Below are positions 17,286-25,693 of a stretch of DNA of 64,000 nt, in pieces; position 1 is the first letter of the stretch, and each line of letters begins with the position of its first letter. The translations under genes were made by a program, and so were the position numbers. The DNA lies in assembly GCF_020733705.1 (NCBI RefSeq), contig NZ_JAJFZM010000001.1, forward strand, positions 2,108,001-2,172,000, read 5' to 3'. Below the pieces are notes generated by a model, which saw only the letters and a program-made list of their open reading frames with translations, did no database searches and was not told the DNA's origin. The stretch is from Nocardia australiensis (GTDB lineage Bacteria > Actinomycetota > Actinomycetes > Mycobacteriales > Mycobacteriaceae).

Positions 17286-18875
17286 TTATCTGCGGGGGGT
17301 GCGGGATTCTGGGTAGACGTCGTCGTCGGTTAGTAGGGCGCTGCCTGCTACCTGGTCTTGGGCCAGTGCTTCCAGGAAGGAGCGGGCCCAGCGGTCTACG
17401 TCGTGGGTTAGTACCTGGCGGCGAAGGGAGCGCATGCGGCGGCGCTTGGTGTCGCGGTCGTCTTCCAGTGCGGAGACGATGGCGTCCTTCACGCTGTCGA
17501 GGTCGTGTGGGTTGCAGAGGTAGGACTGGCGCAATTCGGCTGCGGCGCCGGTGAATTCGCTCAGCACGAGGGCGCCGTTGAGGCCGCTGTGGCAGGCGAT
17601 GTACTCCTTGGCGACGAGGTTCATGCCGTCGCGAAGCGGGGTGACGAGCATGACGTCGGCGGCCACGAAGAACGCGATCAGGTCCTCACGGGGGATGGGA
17701 CGGTGCAGGTAATGGACGACCGGGTGGCCGACTTGCGAGAATTCGCCGTTGATCCGGCCGACCTGGCGTTCGATGTCGCCGCGCATCTGAATGTAGCTTT
17801 CCACCCGCTCGCGGCTCGGTGTCGCCAGCTGCACCATCACTGTCTCCTCCGGGTCGAACCTGCCCTCCACCAGGAGTTCCTCCAGCGCGCCGAGCCGGAT
17901 ATCAATGCCTTTGGTGTAGTCGAGCCGGTCGACGCCGAGCAGGATGTTCTTCGGATTGCCGAGCTCGGCGCGGATCTTCGCGGCCCGTTCGCGCACCGAG
18001 CGGCGGCGCGAATGCTCGTCGAGCTCGGCCGAGGCGATCGAAATCGGGAACGCCCCCACCCGGACGGTGCGAAATCCGACCTGCACCACCCCGAGCTTCG
18101 AGCGGACACCGACCGTGCCACGCGAGGTGGGCTGACCGGCGAGGCGCCTGGCCAGGTACAGGAAGTTCTGCGCGCCGCCAGGCAGATGGAATCCGATCAG
18201 ATCGGCGCCGAGCAGGCCATCAATGATCTCGGCCCGCCACGGCATCTGCATGAACAGCTCGACCGGCGGGAACGGAATGTGCAGGAAGAACCCGATCGTC
18301 AGGTCCGGGCGCAGCATGCGCAGCATCTTCGGCACCAGCTGCAGCTGATAGTCCTGCACCCACACGGTCGCGCCCTCGGCGGCGACCTTCGCGGTCGCCT
18401 CGGCGAAACGCCGGTTCACCTGGACGTATGCCGACCACCATGCGCGGTCGTAGACCGGCCGCACGATCACATCGTGATACAGCGGCCACAGTGTGCCGTT
18501 GGAAAATCCCTCGTAATAGTCGGCGACCTCTTGCGCGGACAACGGCACCGGATGCAGCTCGAGCCCGTCTTCGATAATCGGATCGACCTCGATGTTCGGC
18601 ACACCGGCCCAGCCGACCCACGAGCCCTTGTTGCCGCGCAACACCGGCTCCAGCGCGGTGACCAGGCCACCAGGGCTGCGCTTCCATCGAGTGGAGCCAT
18701 CCGGCAAACGTTCCAGATCGACCGGAAGTCGGTTGGCGACGACAACGAAACCGGAACCGGAACCGTTACCCTCCAAGCGACCGACCTTCGCTACCTCGAA
18801 TTCGGCGTTGTTGGATGGTAGCTCTGCTAGAGCGTGCTCGGAGTCGTTGGACGGATTGTCAGTCATCTGGTCCAC
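17286..18875 (-). CDS. otsA: Trehalose-6-phosphate synthase OtsA
   Basis: A 529-aa GT20 glycosyltransferase making trehalose-6-phosphate from a nucleotide-activated glucose and glucose-6-phosphate. The N-terminal glycine loop region (SRLP-like: [24 protein letters not shown]) follows a 40-residue acidic extension. [40 protein letters not shown] and [15 protein letters not shown] are all present, covering both Rossmann domains. The phosphatase partner OtsB is not here. Its position near mce4 and beside the small conserved gene at 18959 matches Rv3490/Rv3489. ATGs at 18875 and 18866 are both possible. Confidence 0.93.
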   Translation of the reverse strand: MDQMTDNPSNDSEHALAELPSNNAEFEVAKVGRLEGNGSGSGFVVVANRLPVDLERLPDGSTRWKRSPGGLVTALEPVLRGNKGSWVGWAGVPNIEVDPIIEDGLELHPVPLSAQEVADYYEGFSNGTLWPLYHDVIVRPVYDRAWWSAYVQVNRRFAEATAKVAAEGATVWVQDYQLQLVPKMLRMLRPDLTIGFFLHIPFPPVELFMQMPWRAEIIDGLLGADLIGFHLPGGAQNFLYLARRLAGQPTSRGTVGVRSKLGVVQVGFRTVRVGAFPISIASAELDEHSRRRSVRERAAKIRAELGNPKNILLGVDRLDYTKGIDIRLGALEELLVEGRFDPEETVMVQLATPSRERVESYIQMRGDIERQVGRINGEFSQVGHPVVHYLHRPIPREDLIAFFVAADVMLVTPLRDGMNLVAKEYIACHSGLNGALVLSEFTGAAAELRQSYLCNPHDLDSVKDAIVSALEDDRDTKRRRMRSLRRQVLTHDVDRWARSFLEALAQDQVAGSALLTDDDVYPESRTPRR

Positions 18876-18958
18876 TCACGCATCCTTTGCGCGTCGCTTT
18901 TACCGGTGAAGTTGTCGGTTTGTCGACGGCGCCGTTGTCGTCGAGCTCGATTCGCTCG

Positions 18959-19129
18959 TTACTCGCCTCTGGTGCTGGGGCCGATGCCGAGCATCGACAA
19001 CAGCATCCGGCACTCGTCCGCGTCCTCCGCGTACGCGGCGACGACTCGCTGCGCCTGGCGAGCGGTCTCGTCGGCGAGTGGCTCCAGCTCGTCGTCCGCG
19101 ATGTCGTTCGCGCTGCTCTTCGCGGCCAT
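18959..19129 (-). CDS. Small conserved protein next to otsA (Rv3489-like)
   Basis: A 56-aa acidic protein, MAAKSSANDIADDELEPLAD at the N-terminus, ending ADECRMLLSMLGIGPSTRGE. GGGAGG lies about 9 nt before the ATG. It sits 83 bp upstream of otsA on the same strand, so it is probably the first gene of that transcript. M. tuberculosis has an unannotated-function protein of similar size (Rv3489) at this place. The conserved-looking C-terminal helix with one cysteine suggests a folded helical peptide. No function is known to me. Confidence 0.75.
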   Translation of the reverse strand: MAAKSSANDIADDELEPLADETARQAQRVVAAYAEDADECRMLLSMLGIGPSTRGE

Positions 19130-19154
19130 CTTCTTGTCCTCCCGGCTTATTACG

Positions 19155-19168
19155 CTCGTACGTACGAG
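19155..19168. promoter_or_regulatory. Perfect 14-bp palindrome, probable operator
   Basis: CTCGTACGTACGAG is perfectly self-complementary. It lies in the divergent gap between the small otsA-linked gene (26 bp upstream of its start) and the alpha/beta hydrolase. The form is typical of TetR-family operators, but no regulator gene adjoins it. Confidence 0.5.
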
Positions 19169-19295
19169 TAGTTAATGGTATCTGGCAGTGATAGCAACGC
19201 GCCGCACCCGATACCAGTTCCCCCGGGGCTGTTACACCCGCACATCAATCCCTATACCGTGGTTGCGCATCACCACTCCACGAAAGGGTTCGAAG

Positions 19296-20129
19296 ATGCC
19301 GGTCGCCACGGTAAATGGAATTCCCATCAACTACCAGGTCAAGGGCGACCGTGCCAAGGGCACCACGGTCAAGGGATCGGCCCCCCTGGTTGTGATGATC
19401 ATGGGCACGGGCAGCCCGGGCCGGGTGTGGGAACTGCATCAGGTTCCAGCGCTGATCGCCGGCGGATACCGAGTGTGCACCTTCGACAACCGAGGCATTG
19501 CGCCATCGTTCGAGGCCGCTTCCGGCATGACGATCGACGAGCTGGCCGCCGATACCGCCGCTCTCATCGAACTGCTCGACGAGGGACCCGCGCTCGTTGT
19601 CGGCACCTCGATGGGTGCCCGGGTCGCCCAGGAATTGGCCCTCGCCCGACCTGAATTGGTGCGCAAGGCGGTATTCATGGCCGGTCATGGACGCCTCGAC
19701 CAGTTTCAGAAGACGCTCTCGCTCGGCGAACACGAACTCGACGCTAGTGCGATCAAACTGCCGCCGAAATACGACGCCGCGATAAACGCTGTCATGAACC
19801 TTTCTCCCGCCACTATGGCCGACCAGCCCGCCGCCCGCGACTGGCTGGACCTGTTCGAGTTCACCGGCGGCCCGGTCACGCCCGGCATTCGGGCCCAGCG
19901 CCGAATGGATCATGATTTCGACCGGCTGCAGGCATATCACGCAATCAAGGTGCCATGTCTGGCAATCGGATTCGCCGATGATCGGATGATTCCGCCGTAC
20001 CTTTCGCGCGAGGTGGCCGAGGCCATACCCGACGCGCGCTACCAGGAAGTTCCCGACGCCGGGCATTATGGTTACCTGGAGCGTCCCGAAGCTGTGAACA
20101 AGATCCTGCTCGATTTTTTCGAGGGCTGA
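19296..20129 (+). CDS. Alpha/beta-fold hydrolase
   Basis: A 277-aa alpha/beta hydrolase. The oxyanion region is IMGTGSPGRVWELHQ, the nucleophile elbow is GTSMGAR with Ser near residue 106, an acidic residue lies in GFADDRMIPP, and the catalytic His is in DAGHYGYLERPE. GAAAGGG lies 8 nt upstream of the ATG. It may act as a thioesterase or peroxidase-like hydrolase for secondary metabolism, since an MbtH-like gene follows on the same strand, but no NRPS is visible. The substrate is unknown. Confidence 0.83.
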   Translation: MPVATVNGIPINYQVKGDRAKGTTVKGSAPLVVMIMGTGSPGRVWELHQVPALIAGGYRVCTFDNRGIAPSFEAASGMTIDELAADTAALIELLDEGPALVVGTSMGARVAQELALARPELVRKAVFMAGHGRLDQFQKTLSLGEHELDASAIKLPPKYDAAINAVMNLSPATMADQPAARDWLDLFEFTGGPVTPGIRAQRRMDHDFDRLQAYHAIKVPCLAIGFADDRMIPPYLSREVAEAIPDARYQEVPDAGHYGYLERPEAVNKILLDFFEG

Positions 20130-20261
20130 GGTAACCGCCTACGCGTAACGTCTGCCTTGCTAGGGTCGACAGAACGCTCGGGGAATCATCCGGCGCCACA
20201 ACCAGCGCCGGGCGGGTCCGGAGCTATCCCGTACATGCGCCATGTATCCAGTGAGGTGAAA

Positions 20262-20504
20262 TTGAGCACCAATCCCTTCGATGACGAAGACGGCCGCTTC
20301 TTCGTCCTGGTCAACGACGAGGAACAGCATTCGCTGTGGCCGGCCTTCGCGGAGGTTCCGGCAGGATGGCGAGTTGTTTTCGGCGAAGACAGCCGCGCCG
20401 CGTGCGTCGAATACGTAGAGAAGAATTGGACCGATATGCGTCCGAAGAGCCTGCGTGACGCGATGGCCGCCGACGACGCGGCCCGACAGGGCGCCCAGTC
20501 CTGA
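20262..20504 (+). CDS. MbtH-like protein
   Basis: An 80-aa MbtH-family protein: [20 protein letters not shown], then [21 protein letters not shown] and a C-terminal [11 protein letters not shown]. MbtH-like proteins bind and activate NRPS adenylation domains. I chose TTG 20262 because it gives the standard (M)STNPFDD N-terminus and has GAGGTG a few bases upstream. An in-frame ATG at 20235 would add nine residues. No peptide synthetase lies in the window, so this is a stand-alone copy that may serve a distant cluster. Confidence 0.88.
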   Translation: MSTNPFDDEDGRFFVLVNDEEQHSLWPAFAEVPAGWRVVFGEDSRAACVEYVEKNWTDMRPKSLRDAMAADDAARQGAQS

Positions 20505-20513
20505 CCTGACCGC

Positions 20514-20548
20514 CGTTACGTGACACCGATATCCGGTGTCACGTAACG
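20514..20548 (+). terminator. Perfect 15-bp hairpin after the MbtH-like gene
   Basis: cgttacgtgacaccg (20514-20528) and its exact reverse complement (20534-20548) flank a 5-nt loop, starting 10 bp after the stop codon. There is no T-run, as is common for actinobacterial terminators. Confidence 0.72.
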
Positions 20549-20580
20549 AGCACGCCCGGTTATGATGGGCACCGCTTTCC

Positions 20581-20652
20581 GCCTCCTTAGCTCAGTGGTA
20601 GAGCACTCGCCTTGTAAGCGAGCGGTCGTCAGTTCAATCCTGACAGGGGGCT
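20581..20652 (+). tRNA. tRNA-Thr (anticodon TGT)
   Basis: A full cloverleaf can be drawn in 72 nt. The acceptor stem is gcctcct/agggggc (one T-G pair), the D arm gctcagtggtagagc, the anticodon arm ctcgc-cttgtaa-gcgag with TGT at the centre, and the T arm gtcag-ttcaatc-ctgac; the discriminator is T. The terminal CCA is not encoded. It decodes ACA threonine codons. Confidence 0.93.
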
Positions 20653-20834
20653 CTCATGTCGGCTGTTGTGTGGCTGAGCTCAGTGGTAGAGGCCGTGTCG
20701 TTGTTGTAAGCGAGCGGTCGTCAGTTCAATCCTGACAGGGGGCTCTCATGTCGGCTGTTGTGTGGCTGAGCTCAGTGGTAGAGGCCGTGTCGTTGTTGTA
20801 AGCGAGCGGTCGTCAGTTCAATCCTGACAGGGGG
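20651..20834 (+). repeat. Two identical 92-bp tandem units derived from tRNA-Thr
   Basis: Units 20651-20742 and 20743-20834 are identical base for base. Each ends with the same 43-bp block (ttgtaagcgagcggtcgtca...) that forms the 3' part of the intact tRNA; that block therefore occurs three times (20612, 20704, 20796). Confidence 0.95.
20669..20744 (+). pseudogene. Degenerate tRNA-Thr copy 1
   Basis: It keeps the D-arm core (gctcagtggtagag) and the complete T arm and 3' acceptor strand. The 5' acceptor strand is tgtggct, which cannot pair with agggggc, and the anticodon stem is replaced by a longer unrelated stretch. It should not fold as a tRNA. Confidence 0.75.
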
Positions 20835-20836
20835 CT
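20761..20836 (+). pseudogene. Degenerate tRNA-Thr copy 2
   Basis: Same sequence as copy 1, 92 bp further on, with the same loss of acceptor and anticodon stems. Confidence 0.75.
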
Positions 20837-20909
20837 CTAGTGTCAGCCGCTGCGTTCAGCGGTTTGTTGGGCTTAAAGTGACTGCGGCACTTGGTTTTCG
20901 GCATGGAGC

Positions 20910-22160
20910 GTGAAGTTGCTTGCGAAGTTGGACGATTCCGCGATGATCTGTGGTCTGTTCGGCGTGCCGGAAAAACGTGGTGCTGCCTGTGAACTGGCCG
21001 GGGATCTGATCCGTCGGCGGCGGGGCGACCATTTAGAGCTGATCAGTGCGCTCGCCGACGATCTCGACGAACCACTCTGGGCTCCTGCGAAGGTGCTGAG
21101 TGGCCTGGGGCCCGCGGTTGTGCCGGTGGCCGATCGCCTCTTCGATGAGCTGGCTCAGTGGCGGCTGGTCGCCGAGCTGCCCGCAGATCCGGAGCCGCCG
21201 ATGCATCTGCGGCAGCCGGGCCGGAAATTCACCACAGCGTGGTTGCTCCTGAGCGGTGACGGTCGCTCACCGAACTATGTCGGTCCATTACTGCAGGCGG
21301 TCGCGAATACCGGGGACCCGCGCGCCGTCGCGCCGGTGCGTCGAGTGCTGGAATTGGACGAGCTGCCGTTCGGGCTCGCCGACCTGTTGGAGCCGCTCGG
21401 CGCGCACGCACTCGAACTGGTGCCGCTCATCCGCCGCCGGATGGTCGAATCACATGCCCGAACCTCCCCCGAAAACCTTGTTCGCGCACAGCAATTGGCC
21501 CGTGCGCTCGGCAGGATCGGGGACTCGGCGGCTGAGGCGGTCGAGGAGGTGGCCGCGATCGCGGATGGGGCATGGGTGCTCGAAGTGCTGCGCGGTTTTG
21601 GTGCGGGCGCGAATTCCGCAGTGCCGGTTGTGCTTCCATTTCTCGATGCCGCCGAGCCCCGCGTCCGCCTCGAAGCGGCGGCGACACTATGGCATCTCAC
21701 CGGCGATCCCGAACCGGCCTCGGCGGAGCTGTCGGTCGCACTGTCGAACGGCCGCGTGCGCGCCACCGAGGTGGCCGCGCAGCTGGGGCGCACCGCCAGT
21801 GCCTGCGCGCCCCAGCTGCGCCGAATGGTCGACAGTGAATCCCCGGCGATCAGCACTCCAGCTGCTATCGCCCTCTGGCGGGTCACCGGCGAGCCGGAGC
21901 CGACGGTCAGCGCGCTGCTCGCGCCGGGCGCGGCCCGGTTCGTCGGATTGAGCGACGGTGACCCCAACGATTGGGACATCTCGACTTCGAAGCTGTCAGC
22001 GGTGGCGAACTGCTTCACCGAACTCGGCACAGCCGCTGCTGCCGCCGCCCCACTGTTGGCCAGCGAACTGGCCAAAACCCGGCGCATCCATCCCAGTGTC
22101 GGCTTCGACCGAGAGATCTATCGCGCCTGCGAACGAGCCCTCGCGGCGGTTACCACCTGA
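20910..22160 (+). CDS. HEAT-repeat-like protein of unknown function
   Basis: A 416-aa soluble protein with repeated short helical pairs of about 30 residues (for example AVPVVLPFLDAAEPRVRLEAAATLWHL-type units and the later APQLRRMVDSESPAISTPAA). This pattern is typical of HEAT/Armadillo scaffolds, which bind other proteins. The phrase LWxxTGEPEP recurs (about residues 267 and 327). No catalytic motif, signal peptide or membrane segment is seen. The GTG at 20910 is the longest sensible start but lacks a clear ribosome site; ATG 20943 is an alternative. It stands alone between the tRNA copies and convergent hitA-like genes. Confidence 0.7.
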   Translation: MKLLAKLDDSAMICGLFGVPEKRGAACELAGDLIRRRRGDHLELISALADDLDEPLWAPAKVLSGLGPAVVPVADRLFDELAQWRLVAELPADPEPPMHLRQPGRKFTTAWLLLSGDGRSPNYVGPLLQAVANTGDPRAVAPVRRVLELDELPFGLADLLEPLGAHALELVPLIRRRMVESHARTSPENLVRAQQLARALGRIGDSAAEAVEEVAAIADGAWVLEVLRGFGAGANSAVPVVLPFLDAAEPRVRLEAAATLWHLTGDPEPASAELSVALSNGRVRATEVAAQLGRTASACAPQLRRMVDSESPAISTPAAIALWRVTGEPEPTVSALLAPGAARFVGLSDGDPNDWDISTSKLSAVANCFTELGTAAAAAAPLLASELAKTRRIHPSVGFDREIYRACERALAAVTT

Positions 22161-22175
22161 GCACCCTCGACGGCG

Positions 22176-22601
22176 TTACTCCGGGACGTTCGCGCTATGG
22201 CCGAGATCGCGCAGCGCCTGCTTGATCCTGGCCTGGGCGTCGTCTAACGATTCGGGGGAGGGGTTCGGGTCTGCTCCCGAAATATCGAAGTTGCCCATGG
22301 TGAACGCCGGGAAGACGTGCAGATGCAGGTGTGGGACCTCGAGGCCCGCGATGAGCAGGCCGGCGCGTGGTGCGTCCCACGCCTGCCGGACCGCCTGGCC
22401 GATCTTCTGCGCGACGACGTTGAGCCGTGCGAAGGTGTCGGCGTCGAGGTCCTGCCACTGGTCGAGTTCCTTGCGGGGGACCACCAGGGTGTGGCCCGGG
22501 GTAACCGGGGCGATGGTGAGGAAAGCGACGAATTCGTCGTCCTCCCAGACGAATCGGCCCGGCAGCTGGCCCGCGATGATCGCGCTGAAGACGGAAGGCA
22601 T
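22176..22601 (-). CDS. HIT-family nucleotide hydrolase
   Basis: A 141-aa histidine-triad protein. It begins [20 protein letters not shown], with the core [24 protein letters not shown] and the catalytic HLHLHVFP triad near residue 100. HIT proteins hydrolyse nucleoside phosphoramidates or AMP conjugates. The frame is open far upstream through an antisense shadow of purD; the ATG at 22601 is chosen because it matches the family N-terminus. It follows the PH-domain gene by 38 bp on the same strand. It differs from the other HIT gene at 33175. Confidence 0.9.
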   Translation of the reverse strand: MPSVFSAIIAGQLPGRFVWEDDEFVAFLTIAPVTPGHTLVVPRKELDQWQDLDADTFARLNVVAQKIGQAVRQAWDAPRAGLLIAGLEVPHLHLHVFPAFTMGNFDISGADPNPSPESLDDAQARIKQALRDLGHSANVPE

Positions 22602-22639
22602 GCCTCGCAGGCTACGCCCAGGCCCCGGTACGATCGCGA

Positions 22640-23017
22640 TTACACCGCTACGAAGTGCGACAGAATGCCCTGCACCTCGTAGATATCCACCTGGCGATTG
22701 AACCGTTTCTGCACCGGCTCGTGCGACCCCGAGATCCAGATGGCGAGCTCGGCGTCCAGATCGAAGGTGCCGGCGGTTTCCACCGAGAAATGGGAGATCG
22801 CGCGGTAGGGGATGCTGTGATAGCTCACCTTCCGGCCGGTGACGCCCTGCTTGTCGACCAGGATCAGGCGGCGGTTTGTGAACAGGATGGCGTCGCGGAC
22901 CAGCAGGTACGCGGCGTATACCTGTTCGCCCTCGCCGAGGAGTCTCGCGTATTCCTGTTGTGCCGCACCGGGATCGATTCGCCCCGCATTGCCCATCAGT
23001 CCGTCGATCAGGCCCAT
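22640..23017 (-). CDS. Bacterial PH-domain protein
   Basis: A 125-aa protein made almost entirely of a bacterial pleckstrin-homology-like domain (bPH_1 type): [30 protein letters not shown], then [21 protein letters not shown]. Such domains form membrane-associated oligomers; no specific ligand is known. It has no signal peptide or membrane helix. It precedes the HIT gene and diverges from purD. Confidence 0.85.
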   Translation of the reverse strand: MGLIDGLMGNAGRIDPGAAQQEYARLLGEGEQVYAAYLLVRDAILFTNRRLILVDKQGVTGRKVSYHSIPYRAISHFSVETAGTFDLDAELAIWISGSHEPVQKRFNRQVDIYEVQGILSHFVAV

Positions 23018-23204
23018 CGTTGCACGTCCTTTGTGTGGTCCGAGTGCAGTGCGGGCAGAGCTCGTGCCCGTCTGCTAAATCATCCCTGTAGCGGTGAGGG
23101 CCAGCACGGAAAGTTCGACACACGCCGCGCGACGCGCCGTAGCGCCGGACTCGCGCACCTACTGCCGGTCCGAGCGCGATCGCCGCACCTTTAAGCTGTC
23201 TGCC

Positions 23205-24470
23205 GTGCGCGTACTCGTCATCGGTTCCGGAGCCCGTGAACATGCCCTCGTCCTGGCGTTGCGCCGGGACCCCGCGGTGAGCGCGCTTTACGCCGCGCCC
23301 GGCAATGCGGGTATCGCCCAGCATGCGCGGATCCGGCCGGTCGACCCGTCCTCGGGGGAGGCCGTGGTCGCGCTGGCCACCGACCTCGCCGCCGACCTCG
23401 TGGTGATCGGCCCTGAGGTGCCGCTGGTACTCGGGGTCGCGGACGCGGTCCGGGCCGCTGGTATCGCGTGCTTCGGTCCTTCGGCGGACGCCGCGCGGAT
23501 CGAAGGGTCGAAGGCGTTCGCGAAGGACGTCATGTCGGCGGCCGGAGTGCGAACCGCGCACAGCGAGATTGTGGACAATCCGGCGGATCTCGATGCCGCG
23601 CTGGATCGATTCGGTCCCACCTGGGTGGTGAAGGACGACGGCCTGGCCGCAGGCAAGGGTGTGGTGGTCACCGCTGATCGGTCCGCCGCCCGCGATCACG
23701 GCGCCGAACTGCTCGAAAACGGGCATCCCGTGCTGCTGGAATCCTTCCTCGACGGGCCGGAGGTTTCGCTGTTCTGCCTGGTCGACGGGGAGACCGTGGT
23801 CCCGCTGCTGCCCGCACAGGATCACAAGCGCGTCGGTGACGGCGACACCGGACCCAACACCGGCGGCATGGGCGCGTATACGCCGTTGCCGTGGCTGCCG
23901 GAGGAGACCGCCACGGCCATTGTCGAGGACGTGGTCAAGCCGGTCGCCGCCGAACTGGTGCGGCGCGGCAGCCCGTTCTCCGGTCTCCTCTACGCGGGGC
24001 TCGCGATCGGCTCGGCCGGTCCTGCGGTGGTCGAATTCAATTGTCGCTTCGGCGATCCGGAGACTCAGGCCGTGCTGGCGCTGCTGGAAAGTCCGCTCGG
24101 CGAACTGCTGAACGCCACCGCCACCGGGACCCTCGCGAAGGTTGACGCGCCGCGCTGGCACGACGGCGCCGCTGTCGCCGTGGTGGTCGCCGCCGAGAAT
24201 TATCCGGACCGCCCGCGTATCGGCGACGTGATCACCGGCGCCGGTGACGGCGCCACCGACGAGTCCGCCGCGGTGCTACACGCCGGAACGGCTCAACGTG
24301 AGGACGGCGCGCTGGTTTCCGCCGGCGGGCGCGTCCTCAGCGTCGTTGGTGTCGGTGCGGACTTGGCCGAGGCACGTGTGCACGCGTATGACCGCGTCGC
24401 GGCTATCAAACTTCCGGGCAGTCACTACCGGACTGACATCGGGCTGGCTGCGGTGGAGAACCGTATCTAA
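23205..24470 (+). CDS. purD: Phosphoribosylamine-glycine ligase PurD
   Basis: A 421-aa ATP-grasp enzyme joining phosphoribosylamine and glycine to GAR, step two of purine synthesis. Signature regions are [18 protein letters not shown] at the start, [25 protein letters not shown], the ATP-grasp loop [16 protein letters not shown], and [11 protein letters not shown]. The GTG at 23205 gives the standard N-terminus. There is little room for a ribosome site, so a leaderless mRNA is possible (ttta at 23190 could be part of a -10 box). The upstream open frame is non-conserved. Confidence 0.95.
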   Translation: MRVLVIGSGAREHALVLALRRDPAVSALYAAPGNAGIAQHARIRPVDPSSGEAVVALATDLAADLVVIGPEVPLVLGVADAVRAAGIACFGPSADAARIEGSKAFAKDVMSAAGVRTAHSEIVDNPADLDAALDRFGPTWVVKDDGLAAGKGVVVTADRSAARDHGAELLENGHPVLLESFLDGPEVSLFCLVDGETVVPLLPAQDHKRVGDGDTGPNTGGMGAYTPLPWLPEETATAIVEDVVKPVAAELVRRGSPFSGLLYAGLAIGSAGPAVVEFNCRFGDPETQAVLALLESPLGELLNATATGTLAKVDAPRWHDGAAVAVVVAAENYPDRPRIGDVITGAGDGATDESAAVLHAGTAQREDGALVSAGGRVLSVVGVGADLAEARVHAYDRVAAIKLPGSHYRTDIGLAAVENRI

Positions 24471-24481
24471 GCTCCGGCGGT

Positions 24482-24612
24482 GCGAACTTTCGTGCTTGAT
24501 CTCGCTTCGCTTGGAACCCGTTGTTGGCGAGTGGGCGCGTAATGGGGGACGTGCGGGACCTCGGGGTTCGGCTATCCGGTTAGGCGCTGTGTATTGGGCT
24601 GTTGGCGCGGTA
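24482..24612. repeat. Dispersed intergenic repeat, copy C
   Basis: About 130 bp with gcgaactttcgtgcttgatc, ctcgcttcgcttggaac, ttggcgagtgggcgcgtaat and a tail gtattgggctgttggcgcgg. Block order matches copy A at 16873. It fills the gap between the convergent purD and small membrane-protein genes, and the last 13 codons of the latter lie inside it. Confidence 0.65.
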
Positions 24613-24921
24613 GGAGCGGACGCCGAAGGCTAGGGGTACGAGGAGGGTGAGGAAGCCCGACACGGGCTCGAAGGCGAGGCCGGAGGCTGCCAGGGCGGCG
24701 GTCGCGGCGAGGATCGGCGTGGTGACGTATCCGCGGGTTCGTTCGACCTCGATGACGGCGATCCCGAGGGCGACGGCGGCGACCCCGAACTCAGTGAACC
24801 AGAACGACAGGTCGGTGTCCTGGTCCTTCGTGGCCCACGTGACGACACCGAGGGCAGTGTGTGCTGCCCCAATGAAGGTGAGCATGGTGCCGACTATCGG
24901 GAATCTTGTTTTGGAATACAT
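24580..24921 (-). CDS. Small four-helix membrane protein (DUF6463-like)
   Basis: A 113-aa hydrophobic protein with four predicted membrane segments (about residues 8-28, 42-60, 68-86, 88-105). The first contains GAAHTALGV, seen in DUF6463-type proteins. It diverges from a TetR regulator with only 29 bp between starts, so that regulator probably controls it. The C-terminal residues are encoded inside an intergenic repeat copy, so the natural C-terminus may have been altered. Function unknown. Confidence 0.65.
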   Translation of the reverse strand: MYSKTRFPIVGTMLTFIGAAHTALGVVTWATKDQDTDLSFWFTEFGVAAVALGIAVIEVERTRGYVTTPILAATAALAASGLAFEPVSGFLTLLVPLAFGVRSYRANSPIHSA

Positions 24922-24950
24922 ATTCGTAAACTATGTCTTAGTCTGTTCCC

Positions 24951-25580
24951 GTGGCAAGACCCCGGCGATTCACCGACGATCAGGTCCTCGACGCGGCGCG
25001 TGATCTGCTGACCGACCCGATGGTCGCCCGCCCGGGTATCGCCGCCATCAGCGCCGCCTCCGGCGTACCAACCGGATCGATCTACGTGCGCTTCGCCTCG
25101 CGCGACGAACTGCTCGCGCGGCTGTGGCTGCGCTCGATCCGTCGCTTCCAGACCGGCCTCGTCGAGGCGCTATCCGGGCCCGATCCGCTGCTTGCCGCCG
25201 CCGCCTACCTGCCGCGTTATTGCCGCGACCAGCCGACCGAGGCGCGGGCGATGAAGATGTTCCACCGCGACGAGTTGCTCGAGGTCGGCCCGGAGGACCT
25301 GCGGGCCACGATCGCTGCAGTCAACGACGATATGAACGCCGCGCTGCGCAATGCCGTCGCCGCCGAGTTCGGTGCTGCGGACGATCGCGGAATGGCCATC
25401 GCGGGCGCGGCGGTCAAAGCCATCCCATACGGCCTGGTTCGCGACTTCATCGCGCGAGCGGCGCCCATACCGGACTGGGTGGACGACGTTGTCCTCACCG
25501 CGTCGGCCGCCGTCGTGCGCAAATTCCGCCAACCACCCCCACCTGCTTGTGCCCCTCGGCAGGATTCGTTGACTCAGTAG
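24951..25580 (+). CDS. TetR-family transcriptional regulator
   Basis: A 209-aa TetR regulator. The N-terminal helix-turn-helix (VARPRRFTDDQVLDAARDLL, then ISAASGVPTGSIYVRFASRDELLARLW) is clear and a helical ligand domain follows. GTG start at 24951. It diverges from the small membrane-protein gene; the 29-bp gap holds acta-N5-tagt (24930-24942), a possible half-site pair. The last 15 residues are Pro-rich and unlike the family. The effector is unknown. Confidence 0.87.
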   Translation: MARPRRFTDDQVLDAARDLLTDPMVARPGIAAISAASGVPTGSIYVRFASRDELLARLWLRSIRRFQTGLVEALSGPDPLLAAAAYLPRYCRDQPTEARAMKMFHRDELLEVGPEDLRATIAAVNDDMNAALRNAVAAEFGAADDRGMAIAGAAVKAIPYGLVRDFIARAAPIPDWVDDVVLTASAAVVRKFRQPPPPACAPRQDSLTQ

Positions 25581-25690
25581 GTTGTGGCTAGTGGGGGCGT
25601 AAGTGGGGTCGCGCGGCAGCCCAGGATTTGGCGGCCCAGTCGGTCTCGCTTCGATCGAAACTGTTGTGTCCTGGATCGTTTGGTGCGGTT
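25581..25690. repeat. Dispersed intergenic repeat, copy D (rearranged)
   Basis: The block ggttgtggctagtgggggcg (25581) through gtcgcgcggcagcccaggat matches the middle of copy A, and tcggtctcgcttcgatcg (25640) matches its start. The two halves are in swapped order relative to copies A and C. It occupies the gap between convergent tetR and M23 genes. Confidence 0.55.
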
Positions 25691-25693
25691 GGC

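Noticed and set aside
20651..20834. CRISPR-like array at the 92-bp repeats
   Set aside because: Only two adjacent units with no unique spacers, clearly derived from a tRNA gene, and no cas genes in the window.
20612..20838. Three 43-bp tRNA 3' ends read as attL/attR of an integrated element
   Set aside because: The D-arm core is also repeated and the spacing is only 92 bp with no integrase or cargo between, so tandem duplication of a tRNA fragment fits better than an integrated island.
22602..24161. Long open frame on the minus strand extending the HIT gene to 661 codons
   Set aside because: It is antisense to purD and has the Arg/Gly/His-rich look of a high-GC shadow frame. The HIT domain has its own ATG at 22601.
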